Positions 1-9,012 of a DNA stretch of 43,274 nt are shown one piece after another. Both the position numbers and the translations under genes were made by a program. The notes beneath the pieces are model-generated. The model worked only from the letters and a program-made list of their open reading frames with translations. It was not told where the DNA came from and made no database searches. Origin of the DNA: Clostridia bacterium. Its GTDB lineage: Bacteria > Bacillota > Clostridia > Christensenellales > Aristaeellaceae. Within the stretch, counting starts at the first letter, position 1. Every line of letters begins with the position of its first letter. The stretch lies in contig JAFPWH010000006.1 in NCBI GenBank assembly GCA_017395065.1, positions 1 through 43,274 on the forward strand. The letters are read 5' to 3'.

Positions 1-104
1 AACCTCACCTTTCGTAGCGCGCCAATGCGTTTAACTGAATTTTACACTATCCGGCAAGATGCTGTCAAGGGGCTGTTGCATCAAAACGAATACGCCCGGC
101 GCAG

Positions 105-360
105 CCATAAACATTGCGTACACGTACCGTCAATGCGTAAAACGCAGTTCCCCGCGTATACCTCCGTAGCGGCGGCAACCTGCCGCCATAAACCTTGCAT
201 ATACGCACCACCACTGCATAAAACGCAGTTCCCCCGCGTACATCTCCGTAGCGGCGGCAATCTGCCGCCATAAACATCGCGTATACGCACCGTCAATGCA
301 TAAAACGCAATTCCCCCGCGCGTCCGCCGCGCCCATGGCGGCAGATTGCCGCCGCTACAG
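105..360. repeat. Family A hairpin-repeat cluster 1
   Basis: Three copies of a hairpin core occur at 164-187 (+), 246-269 (+) and 337-358 (inverted). The core is CCGTAGCGGCGGC followed by a short loop and TGCCGCC. The copies are joined by diverged spacers that contain GTATACG and AAAACGCA words. No credible gene is seen in positions 1-539; open frames here run through the repeats in several frames. The first 100 bases hold nothing I can name. Confidence 0.85.
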
Positions 361-474
361 ATAAAGCGCAATATTGTCGCCCCGAATCGAATCTCCCGGT
401 CTGCGCCGCATATACCGCCGCGCTTCCCTCCCCCATTGTAAACGAATTTCAACCAAAGCTTGACCTTTCGCCGC

Positions 475-503
475 TTTCGCCTTCCGTCCTGCGCGATTAT
501 AAT
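475..503 (+). promoter_or_regulatory. Possible promoter of the YitT-family gene
   Basis: A perfect -10 box TATAAT lies at 498-503, 36 bases before the start codon. The hexamer at the matching -35 place (475-480, TTTCGC) is poor, so only the -10 is convincing. Confidence 0.45.
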
Positions 504-539
504 GTAATTTTGAGAATTCACCACCGGAGGTGTCGCAAT

Positions 540-1400
540 ATGTCTTCCATGTCTCCCGCCGCGAAAGAAAAGCTTTCGGCCTACGCGCAGATCGTTCTGG
601 GCTGCGTTCTGGGCGGCGCGGCGTACCCGCTGTTCATGACCCCGAACAAGATCGCCCCGGGCGGGCTGACCGGCGTGGGCGTGATTCTGAATCACCTGTT
701 CAGTCTGCCGGTCGGCATGTCTTCTTTGGTCCTGAACGTTCCCCTGTTCGTCGTCGGCTACCGCTCGATCGGCCGCATCTTCGCCTTCCGCAGCCTGATC
801 GCTACGCTGCTGTTCTCCGTTTGCATTGACATACTGCCCTTAAAGGCGATGACGCTCGATCCGCTGCTGGGCACGCTGTTCGGCGGCGTGCTGCTGGGCA
901 TAGGGCTCGGGCTGATCCTGCGTGGCGGCGCGACCACCGGCGGCAGCGACATGGCCGCACGCATGGTGCACAAGCGCTTCAGCTTCATCACCGTGGGCTC
1001 TTTCCTCTTCGTCATCGATTTCGTGGTCGTCATCTGCGCGGGCTTCGTGGTGGGCAAGAGCGAGGCGCTGTACGCGCTGATCAACATCTACGTGTCCGCC
1101 CGCGTCGTCGACCTCGTGATGACCGGCTTTTCGGGCGAAAAGGCGTGCTTCATCATGAGCGACAGCTGGGAAAAGATCACTGCCCGGATCCTGAAGGAGC
1201 TCAACAGGGGCGTTACCCTGATGGACGCGCGCGGCGCGTTCACCCGCCGGGAGCGCCCGGTGGTGCTGTGCGTCACCTCCCGCCAGGAGGTCATGCACGT
1301 AAAGGGCATCGTGCGCGACGAGGACGAGAGCGCCTTCATGTTCGTGACCGAAGCCCACGAAGCCCTGGGCGAGGGTTTCAAACGATTGACGGAGGAATAA
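540..1400 (+). CDS. YitT family membrane protein (DUF161/DUF2179)
   Basis: A 286-residue protein of the YitT family, integral membrane proteins of unknown transport role that are common in Firmicutes. The first two thirds are hydrophobic, with about five membrane spans. They include the glycine-rich stretches typical of the family, such as GGLTGVGVILNH near residue 38 and LRGGATTGGSDMAAR near residue 127. The last roughly 80 residues form a soluble DUF2179 domain (MTGFSGEKACFIMS onward). The ATG at 540 is chosen because GGAGGT sits 10 bases before it; an in-frame TTG at 510 lacks a ribosome site. Family assignment is secure. The substrate is unknown. A family A repeat cluster follows the stop codon. 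Confidence 0.92.
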   Translation: MSSMSPAAKEKLSAYAQIVLGCVLGGAAYPLFMTPNKIAPGGLTGVGVILNHLFSLPVGMSSLVLNVPLFVVGYRSIGRIFAFRSLIATLLFSVCIDILPLKAMTLDPLLGTLFGGVLLGIGLGLILRGGATTGGSDMAARMVHKRFSFITVGSFLFVIDFVVVICAGFVVGKSEALYALINIYVSARVVDLVMTGFSGEKACFIMSDSWEKITARILKELNRGVTLMDARGAFTRRERPVVLCVTSRQEVMHVKGIVRDEDESAFMFVTEAHEALGEGFKRLTEE

Positions 1401-1471
1401 TAACCCATTCCGGACGGGAACAGGCGCATATTCGTACAGTATCACGGGGTTGACCCAAATTCACAATTTCT

Positions 1472-1750
1472 CCGTAGCGGCGGCAATCTGCCGCCACAGA
1501 GCATCGCGTAAACGCAATAACGACGCATTGAGGCGACAAAGACGCGCCTGCATCGTAGCGGCGGCAATCTGCCGCCACAAAGCATCGCGTAAACGCAAAA
1601 AACGACGCATTGAGGCGACAAAGACGCGCCTGCTCCGTAGCGGCGGCCTTCAAGGCCGCCATGGGCGCAGCGTATAAGCGGAAAATCGTGCTTTACGCTG
1701 CGCTTTTTGTATACGCATCGCCCTTGGCGGCAGATTGCCGCCGCTACGGA
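1472..1750. repeat. Family A hairpin-repeat cluster 2, with an 81-bp tandem duplication
   Basis: Four hairpin cores lie at 1472-1495, 1553-1577, 1635-1660 and about 1725-1748 (the last inverted). The first two units, including spacers with GCATCGCGTAAACGC, are near-identical tandem copies of about 81 bp. The third core has a different stem tip (GGCGGCCTT/AAGGCCGCC) that keeps full pairing. No gene is seen in this stretch. Confidence 0.88.
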
Positions 1751-1762
1751 GATATTTTCGTG

Positions 1763-1791
1763 TTGCTTTACCGCCTCCGGCATGGTATAAT
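1763..1791 (+). promoter_or_regulatory. Sigma-A-type promoter
   Basis: TTGCTT at 1763-1768 and TATAAT at 1786-1791 are separated by exactly 17 bp. Transcription would begin near 1798, run through the gene remnant at 1791-2042, and reach the flavodoxin gene at 2085. Confidence 0.7.
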
Positions 1792-2042
1792 GCTTTCGCG
1801 CGAACCCCGGCAGCGAATACCCGCACCGGATCGGACGGCTCAGCGACTGTGTCGGCACCTACGTGATGTACGACAGGGACGAAAAAGACCCGTCCGTCCG
1901 CTACAAATCCGCCCAGCCGCGCTTCGGCTTCGAAAACGGCAAAAAAATCGAGGAGCCCGCTTATCTCCTGGGCTCGGCGGACCTGATTAACTGGAAGCGC
2001 GTAAGCGACGCGCCCGTGACCCCCTCCTACGACCGCCTGTGA
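1791..2042 (+). pseudogene. 3' remnant of an unrecognised gene
   Basis: This open frame has no usable start: the frame begins right after a TAA at 1788, and the only in-frame ATG (1866) has no ribosome site. Codon choice and amino-acid content look genuinely coding. The frame reads through YPHRIGRLSDCVGTYVMY, then GSADLINWKRVSDAP, and ends at TGA 2040-2042. I do not recognise the parent family. It looks like the last 80 or so residues of a gene whose front was lost next to repeat cluster 2, leaving a promoter fused just upstream. It could alternatively be a small gene with a non-standard start. Confidence 0.5.
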
Positions 2043-2084
2043 ACCGGGCGCATCTTACATTCAAGCAAAAGAAAGGAAAAAACA

Positions 2085-2543
2085 ATGAAAACACTGATCG
2101 TTTATTTCAGCGCGGAGGGACACACCGGAAAGCTGGCGAAAGACCTCAGCGAAATAACGAAGGCCGACCTGTTCGAGATCGTGCCCGAAAAGCCCTACAG
2201 CGCTTCGGACATCCGCTGGACGAACCCCCTTGCCCGCTGCAACCGCGAAAAGTTCGGCAAAAAGGACGTGGCCTTCACCGGAAAGGTGGACGCCTGGGAG
2301 CAGTACGAGGCCGTGTACCTGGGCTTTCCGATCTGGTACTACGGCGCGCCGAACATCGTAAACAGCTTCTGCAAGACCTACGACTGGACGGGAAAGAAGC
2401 TGTGCCTCTTCGCGACCTCCGGCGGCAGCGACATCGGAAAGACCGCCGAAAAGCTGAAGCCGTACCTGAAGGGCGACCCCGTCATCACCTGGGCCGGCGT
2501 CTGCCGCGCGGCCTCCGAAATCAAACCGATCCCGGCCGAATGA
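2085..2543 (+). CDS. Flavodoxin family protein
   Basis: A 152-residue flavodoxin-fold protein, expected to bind FMN and to carry electrons in the cytoplasm. The N-terminal phosphate-binding loop reads YFSAEGHTGKLA at residues 6-17. The isoalloxazine-contact loop corresponds to FPIWYYGAPN near residue 85, and the third loop to ATSGGSDIG near residue 110. This pattern (FPIWW/Y-G-P) is that of the Flavodoxin_4 group found in many Clostridia. The start has AAAGGA upstream. The MATE transporter begins 19 bases after the stop, so the two are probably co-transcribed. The electron partner is not indicated. Confidence 0.9.
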   Translation: MKTLIVYFSAEGHTGKLAKDLSEITKADLFEIVPEKPYSASDIRWTNPLARCNREKFGKKDVAFTGKVDAWEQYEAVYLGFPIWYYGAPNIVNSFCKTYDWTGKKLCLFATSGGSDIGKTAEKLKPYLKGDPVITWAGVCRAASEIKPIPAE

Positions 2544-2562
2544 CGCCGGGAACAAAGGAACC

Positions 2563-3975
2563 ATGATCAAAGCGCGCTACCCCTGGGGCTCGTTTCTCAA
2601 AAAGATCGCCGTAATCGCGGTCCCCGTGGCCCTGCAGAACCTGCTGGCCACCACCGGCTCCATGGTCGATACGATGATGATCGCCTCGCTTGGAAAGCCG
2701 GAGGTCGGCGCGGTGGGGCTCTGCGCGCAGTTTTCGTCGCTGATGTTCGCCGGCTACTGGGGCTTCGTCGGCGGCGGGATGCTGTTTTACGCGCAGTACT
2801 GGGGCGCGGGGGACGGCGGCGGCATAAACCGCTCGTACGGTCTCACGCTCAGCTGCATGATGACGGTCGGGCTTTTGTTCGGCCTGCTCGCGGTCTGCTT
2901 TCCCGAAACCGTGATGCGCATGTACACCGACAAGCAGCACATACGCGATATCGGCGTAAAGTATCTGCGCATCGTCGGCTTCGGCTATCCGCTGACCGTG
3001 TTCTCCATGGCCATGGCGGCGCTTTTGCGCTGCACGGGCAAGGTGCGCATCCCCCTTTGGGGTTCGGTCGCGGGCGTCCTTTCGAACATGCTGCTCAACT
3101 GGGTGCTGATCTTCGGAAAACTGGGCATAGAGCCGATGGGCGTGCGCGGCGCGGCGCTTGCCACGGTGATCGCACAGGCGGTCAACTGTTCGGTGGTGCT
3201 CTTCGCTTCTTACAGGAGCGGACACCCCTACCTGCTGGCGTTCAGGCGCCATTTCCGCTGGACGGTAAGCTTCATAAAGGCGTATCTGTACAAGTGTTTC
3301 CCGATCATCTGCAACGAAGTGCTGATCGGCCTTGGCAACATGGTCATAAACATCGTTCTCGGCCGGCAGCCGGAGGAGGCCATCGCGGCGCTTGCGGTCT
3401 TCCGCACGATCGAGGGGCTGATCATCGGCTTTTTCGCCGGCTTCTCCAACGCCTCCTCGGTGCTCGTCGGCACCGAGGTCGGCGCGGGCAGGCCGGCCGT
3501 CGCCTTTGCAAGGGCGTGGCGGCTCGTGTACCTTTGTCAGGGCTTTATCGCGCTGTTGGGCGCCCTTCTGATCTGCCTGCACGGCCCGATCCTGCGCATG
3601 ATGGGCATGAGCGGGGAAAGCTTTACGCTGGCCTACGGAATGATAACGATCTACGTGCTCTTCGGCGTCGTGCGCATGGGCAACTGGACGCAGAACGACA
3701 CCTTCCGCGCCGCCGGAGACGCGCTGCGAGGAACCGTGCTGGAGATCGTATTCATGTGGCTGATGGTTTTGCCGCTCGTTTGCGCAAGCGGCCTCTTGCT
3801 CAAATGGCCCACGCTCGTCGTTTTCGCCCTGTGCTACGCGGACGAACCGATCCGCTACGTGCTCATGCAGCGCCACCTCTACAGCGGCAAATGGATCCGC
3901 CCCGTGACCCCGGAGGGCCAAAGGGCCTTGCGGGATTGGAAGCCCGACAGAAGGCAGACGGGCGAAGAAGCGTAA
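2563..3975 (+). CDS. MATE family efflux transporter
   Basis: A 470-residue multidrug and toxic compound extrusion (MATE) protein with about twelve membrane segments in two six-helix bundles, acting in the cytoplasmic membrane as a cation-coupled exporter. Diagnostic features include the N-terminal PVALQNLLATTGSMVDTMM region and the mid-protein repeat of the same motif in the second bundle (FPIICNEVLIGLGNMVINI). The start at 2563 has AAAGGA 5 bases ahead. It probably shares a transcript with the flavodoxin gene. The substrate cannot be told from sequence. A strong bidirectional terminator follows. Confidence 0.93.
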   Translation: MIKARYPWGSFLKKIAVIAVPVALQNLLATTGSMVDTMMIASLGKPEVGAVGLCAQFSSLMFAGYWGFVGGGMLFYAQYWGAGDGGGINRSYGLTLSCMMTVGLLFGLLAVCFPETVMRMYTDKQHIRDIGVKYLRIVGFGYPLTVFSMAMAALLRCTGKVRIPLWGSVAGVLSNMLLNWVLIFGKLGIEPMGVRGAALATVIAQAVNCSVVLFASYRSGHPYLLAFRRHFRWTVSFIKAYLYKCFPIICNEVLIGLGNMVINIVLGRQPEEAIAALAVFRTIEGLIIGFFAGFSNASSVLVGTEVGAGRPAVAFARAWRLVYLCQGFIALLGALLICLHGPILRMMGMSGESFTLAYGMITIYVLFGVVRMGNWTQNDTFRAAGDALRGTVLEIVFMWLMVLPLVCASGLLLKWPTLVVFALCYADEPIRYVLMQRHLYSGKWIRPVTPEGQRALRDWKPDRRQTGEEA

Positions 3976-3988
3976 AAACCAAAAAAGC

Positions 3989-4031
3989 GGCAGGCGCCTT
4001 CGTCCCATTCGGGGACGGGCGCCTGCCTTTT
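3989..4031. terminator. Bidirectional intrinsic terminator
   Basis: A long stem (GGCAGGCGCC at 3989-3998 pairing with GGCGCCTGCC at 4018-4027, extended by GTCCC/GGGAC) is followed by TTTT on the plus strand and by a six-T run on the minus strand (A-run at 3981-3986). It separates the convergent MATE and kinase genes. Confidence 0.85.
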
Positions 4032-4049
4032 GCCGGTCAAAAAGCCCGT

Positions 4050-5672
4050 TTATCTGTAGAAGCAGCTTCCGCCGACGAATTCCCTGAGCAGACTGTTTAA
4101 GGGGATCTCATCTTCCACGTCGGCGCTGACCACGTAGTTCAAAAACTTCACCAGATGGCGCGAGCGCGAATAGTTGGGGTCGTCCGGCGTGATTTTGACC
4201 AGCTCGTCGAAGATGTACTTTTTCATGACCGCGAGCTCGTACACCAAGGAGGAGTTGATCATCGCGTCCGCCTGCTCCTGGAAGGGGAAGATGTACTTGT
4301 CCTCGCCCCTGCGCACGCTGTCCCACATCGACAGCGTGTCGCCCACGGGCGTCCCACGGAAGGCCTTGTCGCGGACCAGGCGGCGGATCAAACGCGCGTC
4401 GGTCGTGCGGATGCGGTCGTGGTCGTCCAGATTTATGTTGGTCAGGGAGCTTATGTAGATTTTGAACTTGTCCGAGGCGGGGATGCTGCCGGTCAGCTTG
4501 TCGTTTAAGCCGTGGATGCCCTCGATCAGTATCGGCGCGTCGGTGTCGACCTTGATCTTGTGGGTCTTGTCCGAGCGCTTCTGGGTCACGAAGTCGAAGG
4601 TCGGCATGTCCACTTCCTCGCCCTTTAAGATGAGCTTCAATTGCTTATTGATCAGCGGCGTGTCCAGCGCCTCCACGCACTCGAGGTCGGGCTTGCCGTT
4701 TTCGTCCAGGGGCACCTTGTCCCTGTCCAGATAATAGTCGTCCAGCGAGAGCTTGACGGGCCTTTTGCCGTGCACGCGCAGGGCGATGGCCAGACGGTTG
4801 CAAAACGTCGTCTTGCCCGAGGAGGACGGTCCCGCGATCAGAACCAGCCGCGATCCCTTCTTTATGATCTGCTCGGCGATCGAATTGATCTTCATGTCCA
4901 CCAGCGCTTCGTTCACGCGGATGAACTCGCGTATCTCGCCGCTTCGCGTAAGGTTGTTGAGGTCCGCGATGTTCTGTACGTTCAAAATCTTGAGCCACTC
5001 GTTGCTCTCGGCGAAGGTCGCAAGGAGCTTTGGCATCGGCTTGTAGGGCGAGGGCACGAGCGGGTTCGACTTGTCCGGCAGGCGCATGACGAAGCCCGGG
5101 CCCGCCTGATTGAGCGCGAACACGCCGACGTAGGAGGTGTCGTACACCATCGGGCCGTAGAAATAGTTCTTGATGCCGCCGCAGTCGTACAGGCGGATGG
5201 TCGGGTTCTTGCGCCACTGAAGCAGCCGGGTCTTGTCGTACTGCTCGCGCGAAGCGAAGTAGTCGATGGCGTCTTTGGTGCTGACTTCGCTGAGCACGAA
5301 GGGCAGCTTCGCCTCGCTCAGCAGCCGCATCTCGGTCTCGATCTTCTTGAGCAGCGCGTCGCCGATCTTTACGCCCTGCACGGTTATCAGCAGCCCGCGC
5401 CCCAGCGAATTTTCCACGCGCACGCGGGTGTAGGGCATGATGTGCTCGATCGCCATCAGCAAAAGGAAGCGCAGCGACCTTTCGTAGATGCGCCGCCCCT
5501 CCTCGTCCGCGAAGGTCAGCGCGCGCGCCTCGCCCTTTGCGGGGGAGCTCAGTCCAAGGCTCCTGCCGCCGATGGAAACGCCCAGCACGTCGCCCAGGTC
5601 GTTCCTGCGGCACACGTCGATCCAGTTTTCGCCCTCGTTCACGTCGTATTGTACGCCTTTGTAAGTAAGCAT
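4050..5672 (-). CDS. Nucleoside kinase (uridine kinase-like, with N-terminal TGS/SAD-type domains)
   Basis: A 540-residue cytoplasmic protein of the long clostridial nucleoside-kinase type. Residues 1-60 resemble a TGS-like segment and residues 60-200 a second additional domain of the threonyl-tRNA synthetase/AlaX type. The C-terminal half is a P-loop uridine-kinase/phosphoribulokinase fold. The Walker A loop is GPSSSGKTTF at residues 281-290, followed by the LSLDDYYLDRDKVP substrate region and ILIEGIHGLN. A GGAGG box precedes the ATG at 5672. It is the last gene of a run after pullulanase and the HD protein, with a 39-base gap. Whether the natural substrate is uridine or another nucleoside is not shown. 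Confidence 0.88.
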   Translation of the reverse strand: MLTYKGVQYDVNEGENWIDVCRRNDLGDVLGVSIGGRSLGLSSPAKGEARALTFADEEGRRIYERSLRFLLLMAIEHIMPYTRVRVENSLGRGLLITVQGVKIGDALLKKIETEMRLLSEAKLPFVLSEVSTKDAIDYFASREQYDKTRLLQWRKNPTIRLYDCGGIKNYFYGPMVYDTSYVGVFALNQAGPGFVMRLPDKSNPLVPSPYKPMPKLLATFAESNEWLKILNVQNIADLNNLTRSGEIREFIRVNEALVDMKINSIAEQIIKKGSRLVLIAGPSSSGKTTFCNRLAIALRVHGKRPVKLSLDDYYLDRDKVPLDENGKPDLECVEALDTPLINKQLKLILKGEEVDMPTFDFVTQKRSDKTHKIKVDTDAPILIEGIHGLNDKLTGSIPASDKFKIYISSLTNINLDDHDRIRTTDARLIRRLVRDKAFRGTPVGDTLSMWDSVRRGEDKYIFPFQEQADAMINSSLVYELAVMKKYIFDELVKITPDDPNYSRSRHLVKFLNYVVSADVEDEIPLNSLLREFVGGSCFYR

Positions 5673-5711
5673 TTTCGGCCTCCGATGTGGTTTTGAATAG
5701 TTTGTTTCGCT

Positions 5712-6323
5712 CTAAATCCCTTCGCACTCTTTTTTGAGCGCTTCGAGAAACGTTCGGCTGAGCAGCAGCCTTTCTTTTGCGATCTGCCGGGCTTCGGGCG
5801 TAAAGAGATTCTTTTCCACGAATTCCCTGTCCGCCTCGTGCACCGAATACAGGCTTTCGCCCTCTTCTGCGTACAGCTCTTCTTCTTTGTCCAGCGCGTA
5901 CATCAGCGCGCGGCTTATGCCCACCGCGCCGCACATGTCCAGCTTGTCCGCGTCGAAGAGGAGCTGCGCCTCGATGCCCGCCCCGCTTGCCGCTTCACGG
6001 GAGGAGTGCGCGTCGATCGCGCGCCGCACCTTTTCGACCGTCGCTTCGCCCGCGCCCTGTGCTTTGAGCCACGCGGCGGCCTTTTCGGCGCCGGCCGAAG
6101 CGTGGTGCACCGATGGGTCAGCGAGCTGCTCCGCCTGCGCGCAGTCGTGCAGAAGGCAGGCAAGGCGCAGCACGCCTTCGTCCGCCCGGGGGTAAGCTGC
6201 CGCAAGGCGCCCGGCGCTTAAGAGCACCCGCAGAAGATGCCCTTTTCCGTGGCTTACGTCCGCGGCGCAGCTAAGCGCATATTCAAGCGCGCTGCACTCC
6301 AGCGCGTTCAGCTTTTCCGGCAT
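5712..6323 (-). CDS. HD domain phosphohydrolase
   Basis: A 203-residue soluble protein with the HD metal-dependent phosphohydrolase signature. The metal-binding series is visible as HGKGHLLRV (residues 26-34), LLHDCAQ (about 57-63), DAHS (about 108) and LFDADKLD (about 127). This spacing matches small HD proteins of the YedJ-like group, which act on phosphorylated small molecules. The gene starts 2 bases after the pullulanase stop, so it is translated from the same message. The substrate is unknown. Confidence 0.87.
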   Translation of the reverse strand: MPEKLNALECSALEYALSCAADVSHGKGHLLRVLLSAGRLAAAYPRADEGVLRLACLLHDCAQAEQLADPSVHHASAGAEKAAAWLKAQGAGEATVEKVRRAIDAHSSREAASGAGIEAQLLFDADKLDMCGAVGISRALMYALDKEEELYAEEGESLYSVHEADREFVEKNLFTPEARQIAKERLLLSRTFLEALKKECEGI

Positions 6324-6325
6324 TT

Positions 6326-8917
6326 TTACTGCGCCTTTACCAGAAGCATCACGCTTCTGCCGCTTACGGGCGTGTTTCCCGCAAACGTCTTTTCGCCCGG
6401 CTCAAAGAACTGTTCGTCCTTTAGCAGCGCGTCCCATTCGCCCGCGGGGAAGTTGTAGTTGATCCTGCCCTGACCGGGGTTGATGACCGCGAGCGCCACG
6501 GTTTCGCCGTCCACGCTCCAGAGCACCTCGATGGCGTTTGCGATGATGACATTGCAGCTCACGTCCGCCTGCGTGAGGAACGCGTTTTCTTTTCTCAATG
6601 CGATCAGCTTTGCGTAAAAGTCGCGCATTTCAAGCTCGGGGCTTCCCGGCACGAGCGCGTCCCAGGAGATGTTGTTGACCTCGTCGGAGGAAGCGTAGCT
6701 GTTGCTGTCCCCCTCCTTGGTGCGCAGCATTTCTTCGCCCGCGAGGAAAAACGGCGTGCCCTTGCCCAGCATTATGATGCTGATGCCCAGGCGGTTCATT
6801 TTCAGCCGCGTCTCTTCGCTGTCGCTTTCGTTGGACAGAAGCAGCTTGTCCCACAGCGTGTTGTTGTCGTGGCAGGACATGTAGTTGATGATGCCGTCGT
6901 TCTCGACGCCCCAGCTCGCGCCCACGCCCCGCTTTCCGCCGTTTAAGCCGAAGATGACGCGCTGGGCGTTGTAGCTGTTGATGTTGCCGCTGATGTAGCC
7001 CTTTTCGAGGGGATCGAAGACGCTGCCCTTTAAGCCGTCGCGCGTTGCGTCGTTAAAGACGGCCACGGCGCCGATGGCGCCCTCGGAGGGCTTGATTTGG
7101 CTGATGTTGGCCTGATTGGCCATGAGGTTGGTATTCAGCGGCGTAGTTCCGCCCGTCCAGCCCTCGCCGTAGATGACGGCCTTGGGGTTCAGCGAATGCA
7201 CGGCCTTCTCCACTTCCTGCATCGTTTGCACGTCGTGCAGCGCCATCAGGTCGAAGCGGAAGCCGTCCACGTGGTATTCCCCGGCCCAGTAATACACGCT
7301 GTCCACGATGTATTTGCGCATCATCACGCGCTCGGAGGCCGTTTCGTTGCCGCAGCCGCTGCCGTTGGAGGGCTCGCCGTTTGCGTTGAATCGATAGTAA
7401 TAGTACGGAACGCAGCGGTTCAGATTGCTGTCCAGCGCGTAGGTGTGGTTGTACACCACGTCCATGATGACGCCCATGCCGGCGTCGTGGATCGCCTGCA
7501 CCATCTGCTTGAATTCGTTTATGCGCACTTCGCCCTTCTCGGGGTCGGTGGAATAGCTGCCCTCGGGCGCGTTGTAGTTTTTGGGATCGTAGCCCCAGTT
7601 GAACTGCCGCCCCTTGCCGGTCTCGTCCACGGTCGCAAAATCGTACACCGGCTGCAGGTGCACGTGGGTCACGCCCAGGTCCTTCAGATAATCCATGCCC
7701 GCCTTTTCGCCGGAAGCGTTCCTGAGCCCCGTCTCGGTGAAGGCCAGGTACTTGCCGGGATATTTGCTTTCGCTCAGCTTGTTGCTGAAGTCGCGCACGT
7801 GCACTTCCCAGATGATCGCCTCGTTGTAGGCGTCTATGCCGCCGAAATAGCTGTCCGTGTCGAAGCCTTCTGGGTCGGTCGAGCTTAAGTCCACGACCAT
7901 GCCCCTGTCGCCGTTTACGCCGACGGCCTTCGCGTAGGGATCGACGGCCTCCTGCGTGCCCTCGGCGGTGGTCACGCTGTAGGTGTAGAAGGCGCCGTGT
8001 CCGCAGGGGGCCTCGGCGCTCCATACGCCCTTTTCGCCCCTGACCATGTCGACGGTCGTACTGTTCTCGGTGAACACGTCGAAAATGGGATCGTATTTGT
8101 GCTCCTCTATGTTCACTCTGACAGCGCTCGCCGTGGGCGCCCAGAGCTTGAATACGGTCTTGTCGCCCACGATCGTCGCGCCCAGATCGTCCCCGTCGTA
8201 GGTGAATTCGTCGATAAATTCCTGCGTGTCGAACACGCCCGTGGGCACGGCGGCCCTTTTGCCGTAGCCCTCGATCTCGAGGGTGTAGGATCGGCTGATG
8301 TCCAGATTTTCCGCCAGCGTCACGCGCCCCGTGGTCACGTTGTTGTTCAGGCTGCTCAGCGACACGATCCCGACTTCCCTGTCGCCGTCCCAGACGTGCA
8401 CGTCTTCAAGGCTTTCGATGCGCACGGCGGGCTCCAGAAAATACTGGATCTCGTTCAGCTTGCTTATGCCCGCGAGTTTGAGCTTTTTGTCCTGATACAA
8501 GGTAACGCCCCCGTCATCGCTTTTGTACATCGCGCCGTCGCCGCTTTTGAGATATACGTGCGTCTCTTTGCCGAGGATGTCCGCGTAGCGGTCGCCGTCG
8601 TAGTCCTTGACGGCGCTGCCCCAGGAGGTGCCGCCGGGCTCGGAGCAGTCCCTGCGCACGATGAAGCCCACCTGCGTTACGTCCGCGGGCACCTCCACCT
8701 TTATGCGCACGCCGTAGTCGCACTCCTCGAACAGATAGCCGCGCCCGTCCGCGCCGGGGAACCAGACCCACACGTCGCAGGTCTCGTAGTCCGCGTTGGG
8801 GTCCGCCCAGTACAGGTACAGAAGGTTCGTGTCCTGATCCGGCGCGTCCGCCTCCGAAAACGCCGCGCCGCCCAGCGCCAGCAAAAGCGCCAGAAGCAGG
8901 CACAGACACCGCTTCAT
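6326..8917 (-). CDS. pulA: Secreted type I pullulanase (GH13)
   Basis: An 863-residue exported alpha-1,6-glucan-debranching enzyme acting on pullulan, amylopectin or glycogen. The ATG at 8917 is chosen because GGGAGG lies just ahead and a clear signal peptide follows (MKRCLCLLLALLLALGG, cleavage near AFSEA). Next come a PUD/CBM41-like starch-binding domain, a linking domain, a CBM48-like domain and the GH13_14 catalytic barrel. The type I hallmark NWGYDPKNYNAPEGSYS is present. Catalytic residues read as Asp556 (GFRFDLMALHD), Glu585 (VIYGEGW) and Asp684 (SCHDNNTLWDK). No LPXTG sorting signal or SLH domain is seen, so it is released or loosely bound. It heads an operon with the HD protein and kinase. 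Confidence 0.95.
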   Translation of the reverse strand: MKRCLCLLLALLLALGGAAFSEADAPDQDTNLLYLYWADPNADYETCDVWVWFPGADGRGYLFEECDYGVRIKVEVPADVTQVGFIVRRDCSEPGGTSWGSAVKDYDGDRYADILGKETHVYLKSGDGAMYKSDDGGVTLYQDKKLKLAGISKLNEIQYFLEPAVRIESLEDVHVWDGDREVGIVSLSSLNNNVTTGRVTLAENLDISRSYTLEIEGYGKRAAVPTGVFDTQEFIDEFTYDGDDLGATIVGDKTVFKLWAPTASAVRVNIEEHKYDPIFDVFTENSTTVDMVRGEKGVWSAEAPCGHGAFYTYSVTTAEGTQEAVDPYAKAVGVNGDRGMVVDLSSTDPEGFDTDSYFGGIDAYNEAIIWEVHVRDFSNKLSESKYPGKYLAFTETGLRNASGEKAGMDYLKDLGVTHVHLQPVYDFATVDETGKGRQFNWGYDPKNYNAPEGSYSTDPEKGEVRINEFKQMVQAIHDAGMGVIMDVVYNHTYALDSNLNRCVPYYYYRFNANGEPSNGSGCGNETASERVMMRKYIVDSVYYWAGEYHVDGFRFDLMALHDVQTMQEVEKAVHSLNPKAVIYGEGWTGGTTPLNTNLMANQANISQIKPSEGAIGAVAVFNDATRDGLKGSVFDPLEKGYISGNINSYNAQRVIFGLNGGKRGVGASWGVENDGIINYMSCHDNNTLWDKLLLSNESDSEETRLKMNRLGISIIMLGKGTPFFLAGEEMLRTKEGDSNSYASSDEVNNISWDALVPGSPELEMRDFYAKLIALRKENAFLTQADVSCNVIIANAIEVLWSVDGETVALAVINPGQGRINYNFPAGEWDALLKDEQFFEPGEKTFAGNTPVSGRSVMLLVKAQ

Positions 8918-8953
8918 AAAAATCGCCTCCCGTAAAAATATTGCCTTAACGAT

Positions 8954-8982
8954 ATTATACAGGAAAGCTTCGCCAAAATCCA
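8954..8982 (-). promoter_or_regulatory. Possible pullulanase promoter
   Basis: On the minus strand a perfect TATAAT (8959-8954) lies 36 bases before the pullulanase start. The hexamer 17 bp upstream (TGGATT) is weak, so regulation by an activator is possible. Confidence 0.5.
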
Positions 8983-9012
8983 CCCTTGCGGCTCAAAAAG
9001 GGCAAAGAAATA

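Noticed and set aside
65-695. Long minus-strand open frames through the first repeat cluster
   Set aside because: They are built from translated hairpin repeats and antisense of yitT; no ribosome site, and the same peptide words appear at every repeat cluster.
1472-1750. CRISPR array
   Set aside because: The repeats are palindromic hairpins with variable tips, uneven spacing and near-identical spacers, and no cas genes are present.
2521-4008. 495-codon minus-strand open frame opposite the MATE gene
   Set aside because: Antisense shadow in G+C-rich DNA; His/Arg/Asp-rich with no domain, while the plus strand encodes a clear MATE protein.
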